Shown here piece after piece: positions 24,501-39,500 of a stretch of 64,000 nt of DNA. Positions within the stretch are counted from its first letter, which is position 1; the number at the start of each line of letters is the position of its first letter. The notes beneath the pieces were generated by a model. The model did no database searches and was not told the DNA's origin. It was given only the letters and a program-made list of their open reading frames with translations. Source of the DNA: Apostichopus japonicus (taxonomy: Eukaryota; Echinodermata; Holothuroidea; Aspidochirotida; Stichopodidae); the NCBI RefSeq assembly GCF_037975245.1, contig NC_092562.1:6921501-6985500 (forward strand), in the 5' to 3' direction. The position numbers and the translations under genes are program-made.

Positions 24501-27500
24501 TTACTTAATATGAGTGATCAAAGTATTTTTTTCTCTCTGTAAATGTTAGCTTCATGAATACTTATGAGGCCAATGAAAAGACAGATTCCAATAAAGTTCA
24601 AATTTCAATAGCAAAAGTTTAACCAATAATATTGCCTTACAAATACAACCATTACCTGTTCAGCTAACTCTAAAACGGAAGATTGTGGAATGGTAGAGTA
24701 GATCTGACCAATAAGCTGACAAAGATGTGATGACATCGGTTTGAAATCATCCAATAGGGTGCGACTACACCTTTGAAGTAAGGAACACACAGCCTATCAT
24801 CAAAAAAGAAAGATATGAGATAAACAAAACAACAAGCTATGTCATTGTATCAATGACCGACACTACTTTGTGCCAATGTGCATCATGATGTTCAATTGTT
24901 AACATTGGCTAAGCTTTACTTTATGAGCTGTACAATGTATAGAAGTATAAGGGTTTTTTTGTGTGTAAAAACTGAGCTCCTTTCAGTATTGTGGGAGATA
25001 TTATCATATTGTTACACATATTTATATAGTTGAATCCTGGAAGGGGCTGAAAGTTTTTTCACTGTTCTGTACATATATATATATATCTATATATAAATCT
25101 ATCTATATATATATATATATATTTTTATATATATATATATAATTGAAATCGTAATGAGTTGGAAAATCATGAACAGTGAAAAAACTCGAACCTTGGCCTC
25201 CGGCTTTATATCCGGAAACCCTAACCACTTATCTAGCGTCATACTTTCATTGTTACATTTTGTACTTTTCATTCGACTGCCAAGTATTGCTGACAAAGGT
25301 CCCAGGGGGACCAAAAATTCCAACATATTTTCTAAAACTTTACTCCTTATTTGTCAATTATGAGTCATATCTTATTTCTCTGGTTTACTCTAATAATATT
25401 TCTTTTGGAATAAACTTGGTTTTTCTTTATATTACACGATACTCCTCTTCCATTTCTAAGAGTTTTATTACAATATTTAGATTATCGATTGCAGATAACC
25501 AGATTTAAAGCTAAGAGTCAAAGTTTCCTACATGGTACCTACCTCTACAACTCCAGTATCTTGCACCCAAACATTTAAGACTTGTTCAAGTACAGGAAGA
25601 ATGGATGGTAGAATCAGGAGGACTGGCTGAGGACCAGCAGCTGCTGGTAAGGTTATCTTGGAGGTCTCATTGTCTGACTCCACATCATCCAGGATTATGT
25701 CTCGTTTCACATCCAAGGAATGACATAAGAAAGCCAGCATATTTAACTTTGTAACAATTGTAGATTTATTGCTAGGAGAAGGCTGCAAGACAAAGTAGGC
25801 AAAGTGAATGAAATAAAATACAATAACATTTGTCAGAAAGTAGAGCTGACAATCTATTTTCTTTTAGTGTACCGTTTTAAGACATCTTTTGAGTAAGTAC
25901 AGTGTTTACTCTAGTCCGTACTAAAAGGCTTAAAAGTCAATAACAACGTTATTCACTGGCTTGACTTTCCAATTTCAAATAATGAAGCAAAAGCTTGAAA
26001 TTGTTGCAGTTTTCCAACTTACATGTTACATGTGATTCATCATACTAATAAGAACTAGAAAGCATAAAGGCAAAGGGTTTCCTTGCCATATCATTTGCTC
26101 AAAATTCCACTAAACTATAGGGTTCTTGTACCCTATAAGATGGACCCATATACCAAATATGAAGTTAATCCACCATGAAAAGTTTGAGTTACTGTGTTTA
26201 ACATACATCAGGTGTCACATACACACACATACACTCAAGCCATCAACAATTATGGAAAGATTCCTTTTGCCTCCAGGAAGGAATCATTTTGTTTATTTAC
26301 ATATTTAGGAGGATGTCTAAATTGATGAACAGCATCTTACTTTAATAAAAACTTATTAAGGTTTAGTAAGATTACCAACCTAATGGTCTGAGTAATCTAG
26401 CGCCCATCTGAAAGAGTTCTAGATAATCTAAGTGTTTACTGTGGTAACTTATTGTGATATAACACAATTTGAAAGAGCTTAACAGCGTTTGATTCCAGTC
26501 ATTAACATTGTTAATGAGTCAGCAGGGAGACCAGCCTCATATGATTCTATAAGACCATGTCATTGGAAATGTTTCTTGTTGTGTTTTTAATTTTCTGTGC
26601 TGAACTGTTTTGGTAGTGACGTTTTGGTTCACTGGACAAAAAAGGAGATGATTGAATTAGTGAAATTGTTTGACACTTTTACCTCGTCTTACTTTATACA
26701 AGATGTAGCAGAGAGAAACAGGGTAAACTGTTTATTGAAGTTCTTGAAAAGCCATGGTAAATAAAGGTGTCAAAATTGAAACATCTGACGGAACTAGGGC
26801 AGTTTGTCCCAGGAAGATCCTACTAAAATACAAACATCTGCACCTTGGCTTACCTGTAATCCAAACCCACACAACTTTCATCAGTTTCACAATAATTTAT
26901 TGCAAATTTCATTCATTTGCTCTTGTCAGAAAAATTGCAGAAGTTAAGTTGTTTGACTGTGTACGTACCTCTTCCTTTGCAGCTGTCTCTAATACTCCCA
27001 GTTGAGGATTTAAGATGGCCTCCAAGTAACTCATTATATCTTCAAGTTTCATCGTAGACAGGACCACACCGACAATGGACATGACTCGTATACTGTCCTT
27101 TGACTGAACCAGAAAAATTGACCGAATTTAAAGTCAACTAAAGAAATAACTGAATCCATTAATTCATTTACACTGACAAGAAGATGAGAATCATCATATA
27201 TTGAAGAAACAAGATTCAAACATGAAGGTTAACCAGACTTTTTCAATATATATAAAACACTGTGATTTCTTGTGGATATAAGCATATTTGGTAACCAATG
27301 CACAGTTTAATTTTCATCACTGTTGATCTCAAGTGGTCTGCAATTTGTAGCTTTTTGTCAGTTCTTTCTTGAACCGATCATTTAGACGCGATAAAAAAAA
27401 AAAAGCCAAATGGCTTAGTGATACCTTGCCACATTTCTCATGAGAATATCAAATGTAACACTGCAGAAGTTGCATGATCAGCAAGGTTCTTGCACTAATG

Positions 27501-30500
27501 TGAACCAGTTAATGTTTTCATGCTTTGACCTCCAGTGACCTCAGATAACTTATGAACTCTTAAAACCATTAGTATTCTTGTACTTTATATGGCAATCCCC
27601 ATACCAACTATGAAGTTCATCCACCTCTGGTGACCTCAAATCACTTTTGATTTTAACAAAATATGTATAGCAGTTTTGTTACCAACCACAGTAGCCCTAC
27701 ATACTGCATTTGAAGTTCATCCAAGATTGTTACCAACCACGGTAGCCCTACATACTGCATGTGAAGTTCATCCAAGATTGTTACCAACCACAGTAGCCCT
27801 ACATACTGCATGTGAAGTTCATCCAAGATTAAGTGTACACCCACCAGTCAGAAGTGCATGAGCCTAATGATTTAGGTGGACATCCCTGTACACCCACTGG
27901 TCTGAAGTACATGAGCCTATTGATTTAGGTGGACATCCCTGTACACCCACCAGTCTCAAGTGCATGAGCCTAATGATTTACGTGCACACCCCTGTACACC
28001 CACCAGTCTGAAGTGCATGAGCCTAATGGTTAAGGTGGACATCCCTGTACACCCACCAGTCAGAAGTGCATGAGCCCAATGATTTAGTAGGACACCCCTG
28101 TACACCCACCAGTCAGAAGTGCATGAACCTAATGAGTTAGGTGGACACCCCTGTACACCCACCAGTCTCAATTGCATGAGCCTAATGATTTAGGTGGACA
28201 CCCCTGTACACACACCAGTCAGAAGTGCATGAGCCTAATGATTTAGGTGGACACCCCTGTACACCCACCAGTCTTAAGTGCATGAGCATAATGATTGAGG
28301 TGGACCAGGGAGTTGTTCCATAACAACTCCCTGGGTGGACACCCCTGTACACCCACCAGTCTAAAGTGCATGAGCATAATGATTGAGGTGGACACCCCTG
28401 TACACCCACCAGTCTGAAGTGCATGAGCCTAATGATTGAGGTGGACACCCCTGTACACCCACCAGTCTAAACGGCATGAGCATAATGATTGAGGTGGACA
28501 CCCCTATACACCCACCAGTCTATAGTGCATGAGCATAATGATTGAGGTGGACACCCCTGTATACCCACCAGTCTCAAGTGCATCAGGCTAATGAGTTAGG
28601 TGGACACCCCTATATAACCACCAGTCTAAAGTGCATGAGCCTAATGAGTTAGGTGGACACCCCTGTACACCCACCAGTCTCAAGTGCATGAGCATAATGA
28701 TTGAGGTGGACACCCCTGTTTGAACCATTGAACATTGTTGACCATTGACATCTTACCATAACTAATACTATCTAAACATCACTGTATCCTACATGAGTAG
28801 GACACATTTTGTTATGTGCATTAATTGTCCAGATAATGTTATATTTATGGCCTTTGACTACGATGTCATCCCTAATAGAGGCACTACATCATATGTCAGG
28901 CATACACTCACAAGATTTGAGGTCCAAAAGCCTTATGGTTCAGGAGAGTTTGTGACATCTTTCTTTTTCTTTTTGGCAAAATGGTCAAAAATACAAATCC
29001 CAGTTAGTAACATGTAGAGACGAGATCATAAAAATAAACAACTGACCTTAAGGTTATTTGCAGCAAGAGCCTGTTGGCATGATGTGAGAATTGTCTCGGC
29101 ATATGGAGCCAGCTCAAAGATACATTCAGTAGCAATAGCCTTGAGTGCCATGGAAGCAGGGCTGCAAAGTGACGGCTCATTTATGCCTTCAGAGGAGAAA
29201 AAATCAAACACTAACTGCAAATGGATGTATCAACTTGCCTATGTTAACTCTATATAACTAACTGCATGTAACCATGAACTGCTGTATATAAACCTGTAAC
29301 AGTTCTAATTTATCATAATCTGTAATTGTCATGACAATACCACACGTACAGCTCCATACACACACATCCCTGTACACATCAGAATTGCCTGAGATTATTA
29401 AAGCAAACACGTCTTAATTATTAATTTATACAATACTTATTTCCATCTCCTCCATGAATCTGAGAATAAATACTTACCATGAACAAGAAGAGGAATCACA
29501 ACCTCTAAGGACTCTGTGTTGTAGCACAGCCATTCCGAAAAGGCACCTGTAGAACAGAAACAGAGGGCATGTATCCAATGACAACCAATCCCTCGGATAT
29601 CATTACAACACAACACTTAAGGTATGTATTAATAACATACAATATTCTAAGAAATAAAACATGATAATAAAAGAGTGTAAACAAAATACCTAAAATGTGT
29701 ACCATATTCTTAATGAAACAGTTGGAAGACAAAGGAAGTACACATATCAGCCACATTCTAATTGCACATCTTTGCAGTGGCCTACCCATAAGGATGCAGA
29801 AGCATGTACCTATAAAGGCCCATGGCCACTTGTGAATGAAATGCTGTGTGTTCTCACCAAGCATATTAAGAGATGTCGCTGATAATTCATAAGTCTGAGA
29901 CATATCCACCTGACCAAGGAGTCGGAAGAGATCATTGAGACAGGGACAATCTCTGATGTTACCTCCCTCTGCTACGGACTGGAAGGCAAACAGGCAGGAC
30001 TCTACAGGCTGTAAACAAAATATTATGAACATGGCTCACATTAATAGTTTAACACCCGCCCGCTGATAAAATAAAGCAACATAACAAACTAAGTGAATCT
30101 ATAAGATCTCAAAAACTATCAAAGAATCTACCAATGAAGCTTTACTAGCATTGCTATATAACATTAACAAAGATAACAAAGACCCTACAAGAGTGATGTT
30201 TTCATACGTTGCACACAGCACATCTATCAACGTAAAAATGGTAACATTTTAGAGATTCTAGAGAAGCATTTTAGTATCTAACAAATGACTGTATTACCTA
30301 TGTCAGTGTTTAGGAACTAGAATTCCTTGATTGTCATTGTGAGAACATGACAAAATGACTGTAGCCATCATCCCAGCTGGGAAGCTTTCTTACCTGCCAT
30401 TGTGTATCTGGTGACTGAACTATCCTCATAAGAATCGTATAGATGTGACTCAGCAGAGGCTCATGCAGCAATGAGAAGCAATTCATCTAAAATATCACCA

Positions 30501-33500
30501 CAAAGAAAATACATCATATAAGATTTCATGTTTACTTGAATATATTAAACTGATGGTATGTATCTACTTTTTAAAGTAATGAATACTACATACTCAGTCC
30601 TTCCTACGCTCTGCAATAACTAAGGATGGCAAAGAAACTGCCTTGCCTATATCTCTTTTTCAGCCAACTGAGCAAGGTTTAGTGGGCAAAAAAGCTGTGA
30701 ATAATAATTATATCTTAGAAAGGCAATGAAAAAGTTATATATGGTAAGGTGTTCTTGTTGCTGCAAGTAATGGATTATACAATCAAACTAACCATTGATA
30801 CAATTATATTAATTATACCTCCTGAGTGCTTGCAGTCTAACATAGACATCCATGGAAGGTAGATGAACCTGTTATCTATCTCTTAATACTAATGCTGGAA
30901 TGCTGTAATTACTAGGCAATGTAACCAAACTCATCAGTATTGATATGATACTCTGACTGTATGGTGTCATCTTACTTTGATCCATTGACTATCTGTACCT
31001 CCTCAGGTCATGAGGACATGTTAACACGGAAAGATCTGGCTAGACCAAAGTATTGCAACCAAACGATAGAAAAAGGCAATAAAACTCACAAATGTGTCGC
31101 TGATGTCTTGACGATAGCATCTGAACTGTTCTTTCTCCTCTGTGAAGAACAATCACAAAGTATTAATATTTTGATGGTGATAAATCGATTATCGAATTGA
31201 CACTTATTAACGTGTGTATGGAACAACGCATTGTTACTTTTAGTTAAAGGAATTGTCTGGTGGAAGATTTTGATACATTGTCTACACACTTCTTATTTTT
31301 CTCTTTCTATTACCAGGTTAAAATTGTCCCTATTTGATGTTTTCTTCTTGTAGAAATCTGGTTGTCAAATTCACCAGTTTCTCACCAAAAGCACCATTTG
31401 TTCAAACATCAATTTGGTGAACGACATAATGCAGGCAAATAGGCAAACAAGCTACTTGAAGTCAGCACTCCAATTTCTGAAGCAACTACACTCTCGCATG
31501 TACATGCACACATGATTGCCTATTATATATTACGTACATATCACAAACATACGTATACAGCCTACATGCCCAGTTGGTACGTACATAGCATAGCACATAA
31601 TACACTCTCACCAGTTCATAAACCGTTCTTCAAAATCGCTGAAATAAAAATTCACAGACCAACTTTGCAGTAAAAGGAAGCTTCACAAACATTTGGAAGT
31701 TCAGAAGGTGAAACATGGCAAAATCGATGTCAGAGCAGATTGTAGTACCTGGAAGCTTAGGCTTCATAGAACTGTCCGATTGTAAATTTTACAGCAGCCT
31801 ACATGCAAACATTTTTCGCGCAATATAAACAACAAAGAGTCTGCTGTTCAAACTTGTCTTGTGTTATACAAAGACCATGAAATCACCGACACACTACGTT
31901 TATGACGGCTAACAATATTTTTAAAACATATCTAATTGATAAGAAATTTCACAGAAGATGAAGGAAGAAATTTATCTGTATTCAAACGCATTTTTTGTTG
32001 TGCCTACTGTAGGAACAGTATGCAGCTCGGATTATGTTTGCAAACTGCAAACTGCATTTGGCCAGATGACAACACATTCGCTACTGTTTAAAGTATATTT
32101 GAAATATCCATCCTTAATGATTAAAAAATTATTTCTCTGTCAAACGCAATATTAGCATTCTCATACTTTGAAAACATGTTTGGAAAGTTGTTTACCGTTT
32201 CTTAAGGTAACTTCTATGGGCTACCAGACAATTCTTTTAAGTAATACTGATAGAAACTTAATATTTTCCTGAAGAAACAAATATCCTGTTCAAGTCATTA
32301 ATAATGCTGTACAGAGAGAGCTATATAAAGAAGATTATGTAAACAACCTAGACTAGACCTGAAGGACCAGCAAACTGAAATGATTGAATTGCCCAGTCAA
32401 CTGACCAAGACAGATTTAGATGCAATTCAACTCAGCTGTCTTGACCTAGTTAAGTAGTCCTAAAGACCCATAGACGTACAACTGATGGGTGAGCGATAAA
32501 CAACTGATGATTGCACAATGAACCTCTCATTTATTAAGGACCTGTGCTTGTTTGAGTTAAGTACACGTTTCTTGAAACTAGATAGTTGATGCGAATCACT
32601 GCAAAGTGCGCAACTGTCACTTACAGCCAGACAAATCGTGTTTCCCCAACTGAAGTCAATGTATACAGTCACTGGCTAAACCTTAATCAGTAGTAGTTGT
32701 AGGCACACACATACTGCCCAAATATCAATGATTATCCAATTTAGCATACAAACCTGGCTCAATATACTTACCAAGAGTCCAAGATGTGTATTCCTTGTCT
32801 GATGGGTACTGTGCCTTCACCAACAGGGCTTCGATTAACTCATAATAATATGGCACAAAAAACTGAACACACCTCACAAAATGGTCCTTATCGCAACTCA
32901 AGATTTCATCCTACATGGAAGACAATAACAATAATGATCAATGTTGAATGCAGAAAGAAAAGAAAACAGCAAGCAAATGCATTCTGAGCTGCTATGGTCT
33001 ATTTTACCTCCATGTTGGTACTAATTCTGCATCTATGACACAGACAAAGACTATCATTGTACCATTGATCTTGTACCATTCAGTTTTTCTTCTGTCATTG
33101 TTTTGTATTATTCTGTATTATTTGTATCATTTCTCATTGTCTATTGCGCCATGAACATTCTTTGAGTGGTGTGTGCGCATTATAAGTCGTATTATTATTA
33201 TTATTATTATCATTAAAGCTGGGAGATGGGAGTTATTTTGGAATTTTTGGTGGACAAGCAATTGTCAGGCATGTCCTTTTGTCATTCATAATGCCCATAC
33301 TACTCAGCTGAAGTTCTATGACAAAGATTCCTTTTAGAGGAAAGAAGAAGGGTGGGGAAGGGGAGGGAATTTGGAAACGGTCAGCTTAGGAAGGTTAGGG
33401 AAATAAACCTCTGTTGAGAGAAGTGAAAGATGGGGATGTATAAGTTTTGATACTATCACACTTCAAGTGATAACTGGCCCAAACTTACACATAATTCTAT

Positions 33501-36500
33501 CCTAAAAGCAAGATTGGTGATGTGTAAACTTGTAATGGCACAGTGAATGTGAAAATCCACTAAACAGGTAACCATCACCTACCTACCAGTAACAGCTCAC
33601 TGTAGTATTGCAATTGGGAGGTTTGAAATTTAAGAATAGAGTTCCTTAATGTAGAGTCAAGGATACAGTCTGTCAACGAAGTATAGCAAAGGATTTCTCA
33701 AAATATGTGAGAAATTCTGGATAAAAGGACCTTCTTCACATGAATCTGAGGTATTGAGCCTATCATGACAAATACAAGTGTCTTTTGCATCATGTAAATA
33801 TCAGTGACCTATTTGAACTGTACAATAAACAACATTCTGACAATAAGCCTCTGTTGATGAGTCTGGGTTTATGTTAGATTTTCTCCTTTGAAAATGTTTA
33901 TAGAATATGCAAGCAAAGAATTTACAGTAACAATTGTTTGAATAGTAGAGCAAACAACACTGTAAACATGTCCTTATTAAAACACAGTTTGAATCTTATC
34001 TTCCAGCAAACATGATATAATAATATACAATAACACTTAATCCTCTGCAACAGGTAACAATGCTTTGATTCTCACAGGAGTCACCCTTATATGTGGTAAA
34101 CCTGATCAGGAGGCAATGGTATGTTGCAAGCAGACAGTATGAACAAAGCTTTGCCACAAGATTGTTGATACAAGCAGGGAAGACTTGAACATAACTATGT
34201 TAGACCTCTTCCACAACTATACAATACCAACATCAACCTGTAACTAATGATACAGTCATTCAGTCATCTAGTGACAACTAATGATATATCATTGGCAGAA
34301 GTAATGAATATAATTAACAGTGTTTTAAATTAATTGTTTTAATAGTGAAAATAATCATTTTCCATATAAACGGGTATAATATAAAAGCAATAGTGTGGTG
34401 AGCAGCTGCAGACTATTCTACTCTTTTTGTTTCTTGAAGAACAACATTCACTGTTTTACATATTGTGAGATTTACCTTCCATGTATGAGTGCATTGCCTT
34501 TAATAATCATGTTAGCCTCTTAGGTCAAGTGAGTCAGGTCAATTTAAGCAGAAATTAAGTGCTGTCACCAAACGTGACAATCTCTTAAAGGACATAGCTT
34601 ACCAACACACTCAATGAAATAAGAATTAAAATCCTATAGATAACATTACATCTACCTAGAAATGTACCTTCATATATTATCAACTACACCATACTACTAA
34701 TGACCTCCATAGTATAAATCAGAACAGGTAAATTTACAAGATTGAACAAATTCACTTTCACCTTGAGAAATTTTTAGCAGGTGAAGTTTGTTCATTATTT
34801 ATCAATGGTATTTATCTTTTGCCAGGAAGTTTCTGATTTACACCAAAAACTATTATCACATTCGCTCTTTAGATGTCTGCACTGAGAGTGACTATCACAT
34901 AATGGAAATCTAATGGCAACTTTTCTTGGGAGTAAAGTGATAAACAGTCCCTTAGAAAACGCAGAGCATCTCCAAGGCTTTGACAAAACTATTAGTAGCA
35001 AATAAGCTAAGACACAATACACTGGCACACTTTGGAAGACAGGAATGGTTGCAGATTTATGCAAACTTTCTTAAGCACAGTTATTAAAAATTCTTCATCA
35101 TGATAACAATGTCATTTCCACATTAGAAAAATATTTCTCAAAACAGTTCTTAAATGAAAGATTTCCCCATCTCTTCAACTACTAAGTTAAAGAGTCAGCA
35201 AAAAATATACTTTCACAGAACCCCAAAGCATGTGAGTATATAAGTGACAATACTGAACTGTCTATCTGTTCTGTGATATCAGAAATACTGCATAAATTCT
35301 GATTGAATATGATTTAAGGTTAAAATTATAATTGATTGGAAAGTCTGTATACATGATAATGAACAAAATGTTTACTATGAAGGCATGCCAGAGTATGTTG
35401 CTGATAGTACCCACTTGACTAAATGTATAATAAACAAATGAAGAAACCAAAGACAAACAGATAAAGTACACCGACAAATAAAAAATGATCATATTTTTCT
35501 TGGTTTTTGCTCTCTCTGTGATCTAGCCAAAATCACAACATTTGCCGCATGCTTTCAAGAAAGTCCAAAGGAATTGTTGCACGTTACTCAATTTAGTCTT
35601 TTGTAGATGAAACACATGGTAGACATGCTACTCTTCAATAACGCTCCATTGTTACCTAAAATGGTTGTTGACATTCATTACGTGAAAATCTCTGCCTTTT
35701 CTCTCTCTATTTAAAATTCCAGCTATAGTCTGATGTAATCTACATATTGCAATCATTTATTTTTCTGCGTTACAAACCTAACCAAATATTCCGTCAGTTT
35801 ACACCAGTTACTTCATTTTTGTTTCCTTCACTTTTTAATTAAAACCTTCTTGGGATTAGTTAAACAGAGAGACAATTAATAGAAATAGTTAATTAGAGTT
35901 GAACCACAAAAAGAGTATAGGACACAATGAAGATGTACCCACAAAGATGAAATTGCATGCAAGTTGTGCTTGAATCTTGTGTATCAGTCCTTGAGACCTC
36001 TGCCAACATTAAGCCTACCACCTTGAAGTTTTGTTTTATTATGTTGTACAAATAAATGACATGATTTGGTGCAAACTCTGCTTGCTCTGGATATCATAGA
36101 GTATATCAGGATTAGTATTTCCATCTCAATCTAAATATGCAACCACATATTAAGTCTGTGCAACTCTCCCCAGGGTAAGATAACTTAGAGCGATGACTCA
36201 CACTCATGCGCTACAACACACATTAATGCATATGTATTGCAATGAAGAAAACAAGTATCCAAGACTATAGCAAGCAAAATACAAAAAAATTGAACAAATT
36301 CTTCAAGATATGTGGATTATGCAGATATTAGCGAGTACTATAAGGGTTGATATAGGTCCATTATATAGGTATAGGTCTCATTAGACAACAACCTGTTCAT
36401 GAGTCTTCTTAGAACACCTGAGAGTCCTAAACCAGTTGAGCAGAGAACAAAAAAGACAAAACAAAAGGTCATGTCCATGTCCAGTATCTTAACTTGTACC

Positions 36501-39500
36501 ATGTTTGTAGTGACCATACTCTACATTGATACCTCTGTAATCTATGTATAAATATATATTCAAGTAATTATCTGGTTCTCTAACTGGGTATAATCTAAAA
36601 TCACATATCCATTACTACAGAAGATTTAACTAGCTGCATACAGGTGCTTGTGCTCTTACTTGAAGTAAATATAAAACAGAGGTTCCATTGCTCCTGTTAA
36701 TACATCAAATACAACAATGACCAATATCTTCTCCTATTCTTTATTTCTTTCTCCTCCTTTTTTAATTATCCAGGTAGTTTGGAGGGGAGGGTTACTATAA
36801 GATCCAGTTGATACCAACTAGTGCACTAATTTACAAATCCTGTTTTGACATTAGAGGTTGTGTGTTGCAATGACAGTAATCCGGTTTGCACAGGGGTATG
36901 AGTGGCTATCTATTACAATCAGAGGGGAGATGGTTGGAAGGGGGGGGGGGAGTACTAAAGGACTAGAACTAAAGGAGAAACATTGTCTCCTCCGACAAAC
37001 GTTATTCAGAAGAACACAAGGCCTGAAAGTTGCAGCCCAAAGGTACTCACAGAAACCTGTTGTAAATATTAGCAAAACCAACTTCACTGGAACAAAGCAA
37101 AATATGCATGAACTCTTTACATGATAAAGTCCACCTTACAGCTAATTATATCATCAATAACTAAGGCATACATAATAAAGTCCATCTTACAGCCAACTTA
37201 GGCATCACAAGTTAAGCCTATAAATAATAATGTAACAGCTAAATAAGGCATTAAGTGAAGCCTTTACATAATCAAGTCCACCTAACAGCTAACTAAGGCA
37301 TCACTAGTGAAGCCTATAATGGAGTCCACCTAACAACTAACTAAGGCATCACAAGTGAAGCCTATACATAATGAATTCCACCTAACAGCTAACTAAGGCA
37401 TTCCTTGTGAAGCCTATACATAATCAAGTCCACCTAACAGCTATCTAAGGCATCACTAGTGAAGCCTATACATAATCAAGTCCACCTAACAGCTAACTAA
37501 GGCATCACTAGTGAAGCCTATACATAATCAAGTCCACCTAACAGCTACCTAAGGCATCCCTTGTGAAGCCTTTACATAATCAAGTCCACCTAACAGCTAT
37601 CTAAGGCATCCCTTGTGAAGCCTATACATAATAAAGTCCACCTAAAAGCTAACTAAGGCATCCCTTGTAATGCCTATACATAATCAAGTCCACCTAACAG
37701 CTAACTAAGGCATCCCTTGTGAAGCCAATACATAATCAAGTCCACCTAACAGCTAAGGCATTCCTTGTGAAGCCTATACATAATCAAGTCCACCTAACAG
37801 CTAACTAAGACATCCCTTTTGAAGCCTATACATAATCAAGTCCACCTAAAAGCTAACTAAGGCATCCCTTGTGAAGCCAATACATAATCAAGTCCACCTA
37901 ACAGCTAACTAAGGCATCCCTTGTGAAGCCTATACATTATCAAGTCCACCTAACAGCTAAGGCATTCCTTGTGAAGCCAATACATAATCAAGTCCACCTA
38001 ACAGCTAACTAAGGCATCCCATGTGAAGCCTACACATAATCAAGTCCACCTAACAGCTAACTAAGGCATCCCTTGTGAAGCCTATATATAATCAAGTCCA
38101 CCTATCAGCTTAGGCATTCCTTGTGAAGCCTATAAATAATAAAGTCCACCTAACAGCTAACTAAGGCATCCCTTGTGAAAGCCTATACATAATAAAGTCC
38201 AGCTAACAGCTAACTATGGCCTCACTAGTTAAGCTTTTACATAATAAAGTCCACTTAACCCCTAACTATGGCATCACTCTCAATTTGAAGCTCTCATTTT
38301 GGTAAAACAATATGTACCATCAAACGTGAGATGGTTACATATATTTCTTAATTTTAGCGAGATCAGTGTCACTTTACATTTTACTAAATAAATCATATAC
38401 CTCAGCCTTAATGTATCCACAACCAATACATACCTTTTACAGAATACAACAGATTCTATGTCACTCTAACCAATAAGACCATTCATAAATCTGAAGAATT
38501 TGAGTTTCGTTGATAAATAATTCAGTTCTCTCTGTGGCACATTCACTTGTTTATGTTACTTCTCTAGTCCTTTTTTGTATTGGAAGATGTATTCATCCGC
38601 TCTCATTCATTTAATTTAAAAGCAAGCTTGAAAGAAAACTATTTTAGGCATCCTGCAATATCTTTGGCTACAAACTACATCCATGTTTATCATGAGACAA
38701 AAATTTCAAGTAGTTTAAAACTCAGAGTTACAAATTCACATGAAGTCATTTTTGTGAGTATATTGGGGTGCCTAGGAGAATTAAGTAGGCATGACCATAA
38801 ACAATCTGCAGAATGACACATACGAGAAGAACATTTGTCTCTGAATTAAAAGACTTTCAAATACAAACACATTTGTATCTGACAAGTTTTGCACATTAAC
38901 TTACCTGTAGAGTGTACCAGAATATGAGAGGTATGGTACTGATTGTTTCATCTACCGGATAATGACCAGATATGACAGAAAAACCCTGCAAAATAAGACA
39001 AATCTTCAGTATATGTAGTATCTGATTAGCTGGTAAGTAGCAAAGACGAAATATACTGTTCAGTTGATTCATATTATCTACTGTTTGTTTGTGTCAAGTG
39101 TGCTTTCTGTTGTATTGTTAGACAGAGGACAGGCATGGAGAAACTTGAAGTGGAATCCCTTACGAAAGAAGGAATAAATTATACATTTCAACAATGCATG
39201 CTTTTACAGTTACTCCCTCTCTCTCTCTTGAAATCATATAGTAATAGGGGAAGCCACACATAAGAACTCTTATACTGCACCTTGATCCTGCAACCATTGA
39301 TACAGAACATAAAAACAAATTATTAACGAGTCACATTTGAGTGCATCCACTCCTGGTTATCTCCAGATATGTTCTACTTCTCAGCCATGATTAATTATAT
39401 CACATAAACAGAGACTGCATTCATGACACAATTCTGTGACCTTCAGTATGAAACTAACTTTAGCTCATTACAATTTGTTGATTAGTTTGATGCTGTATGC

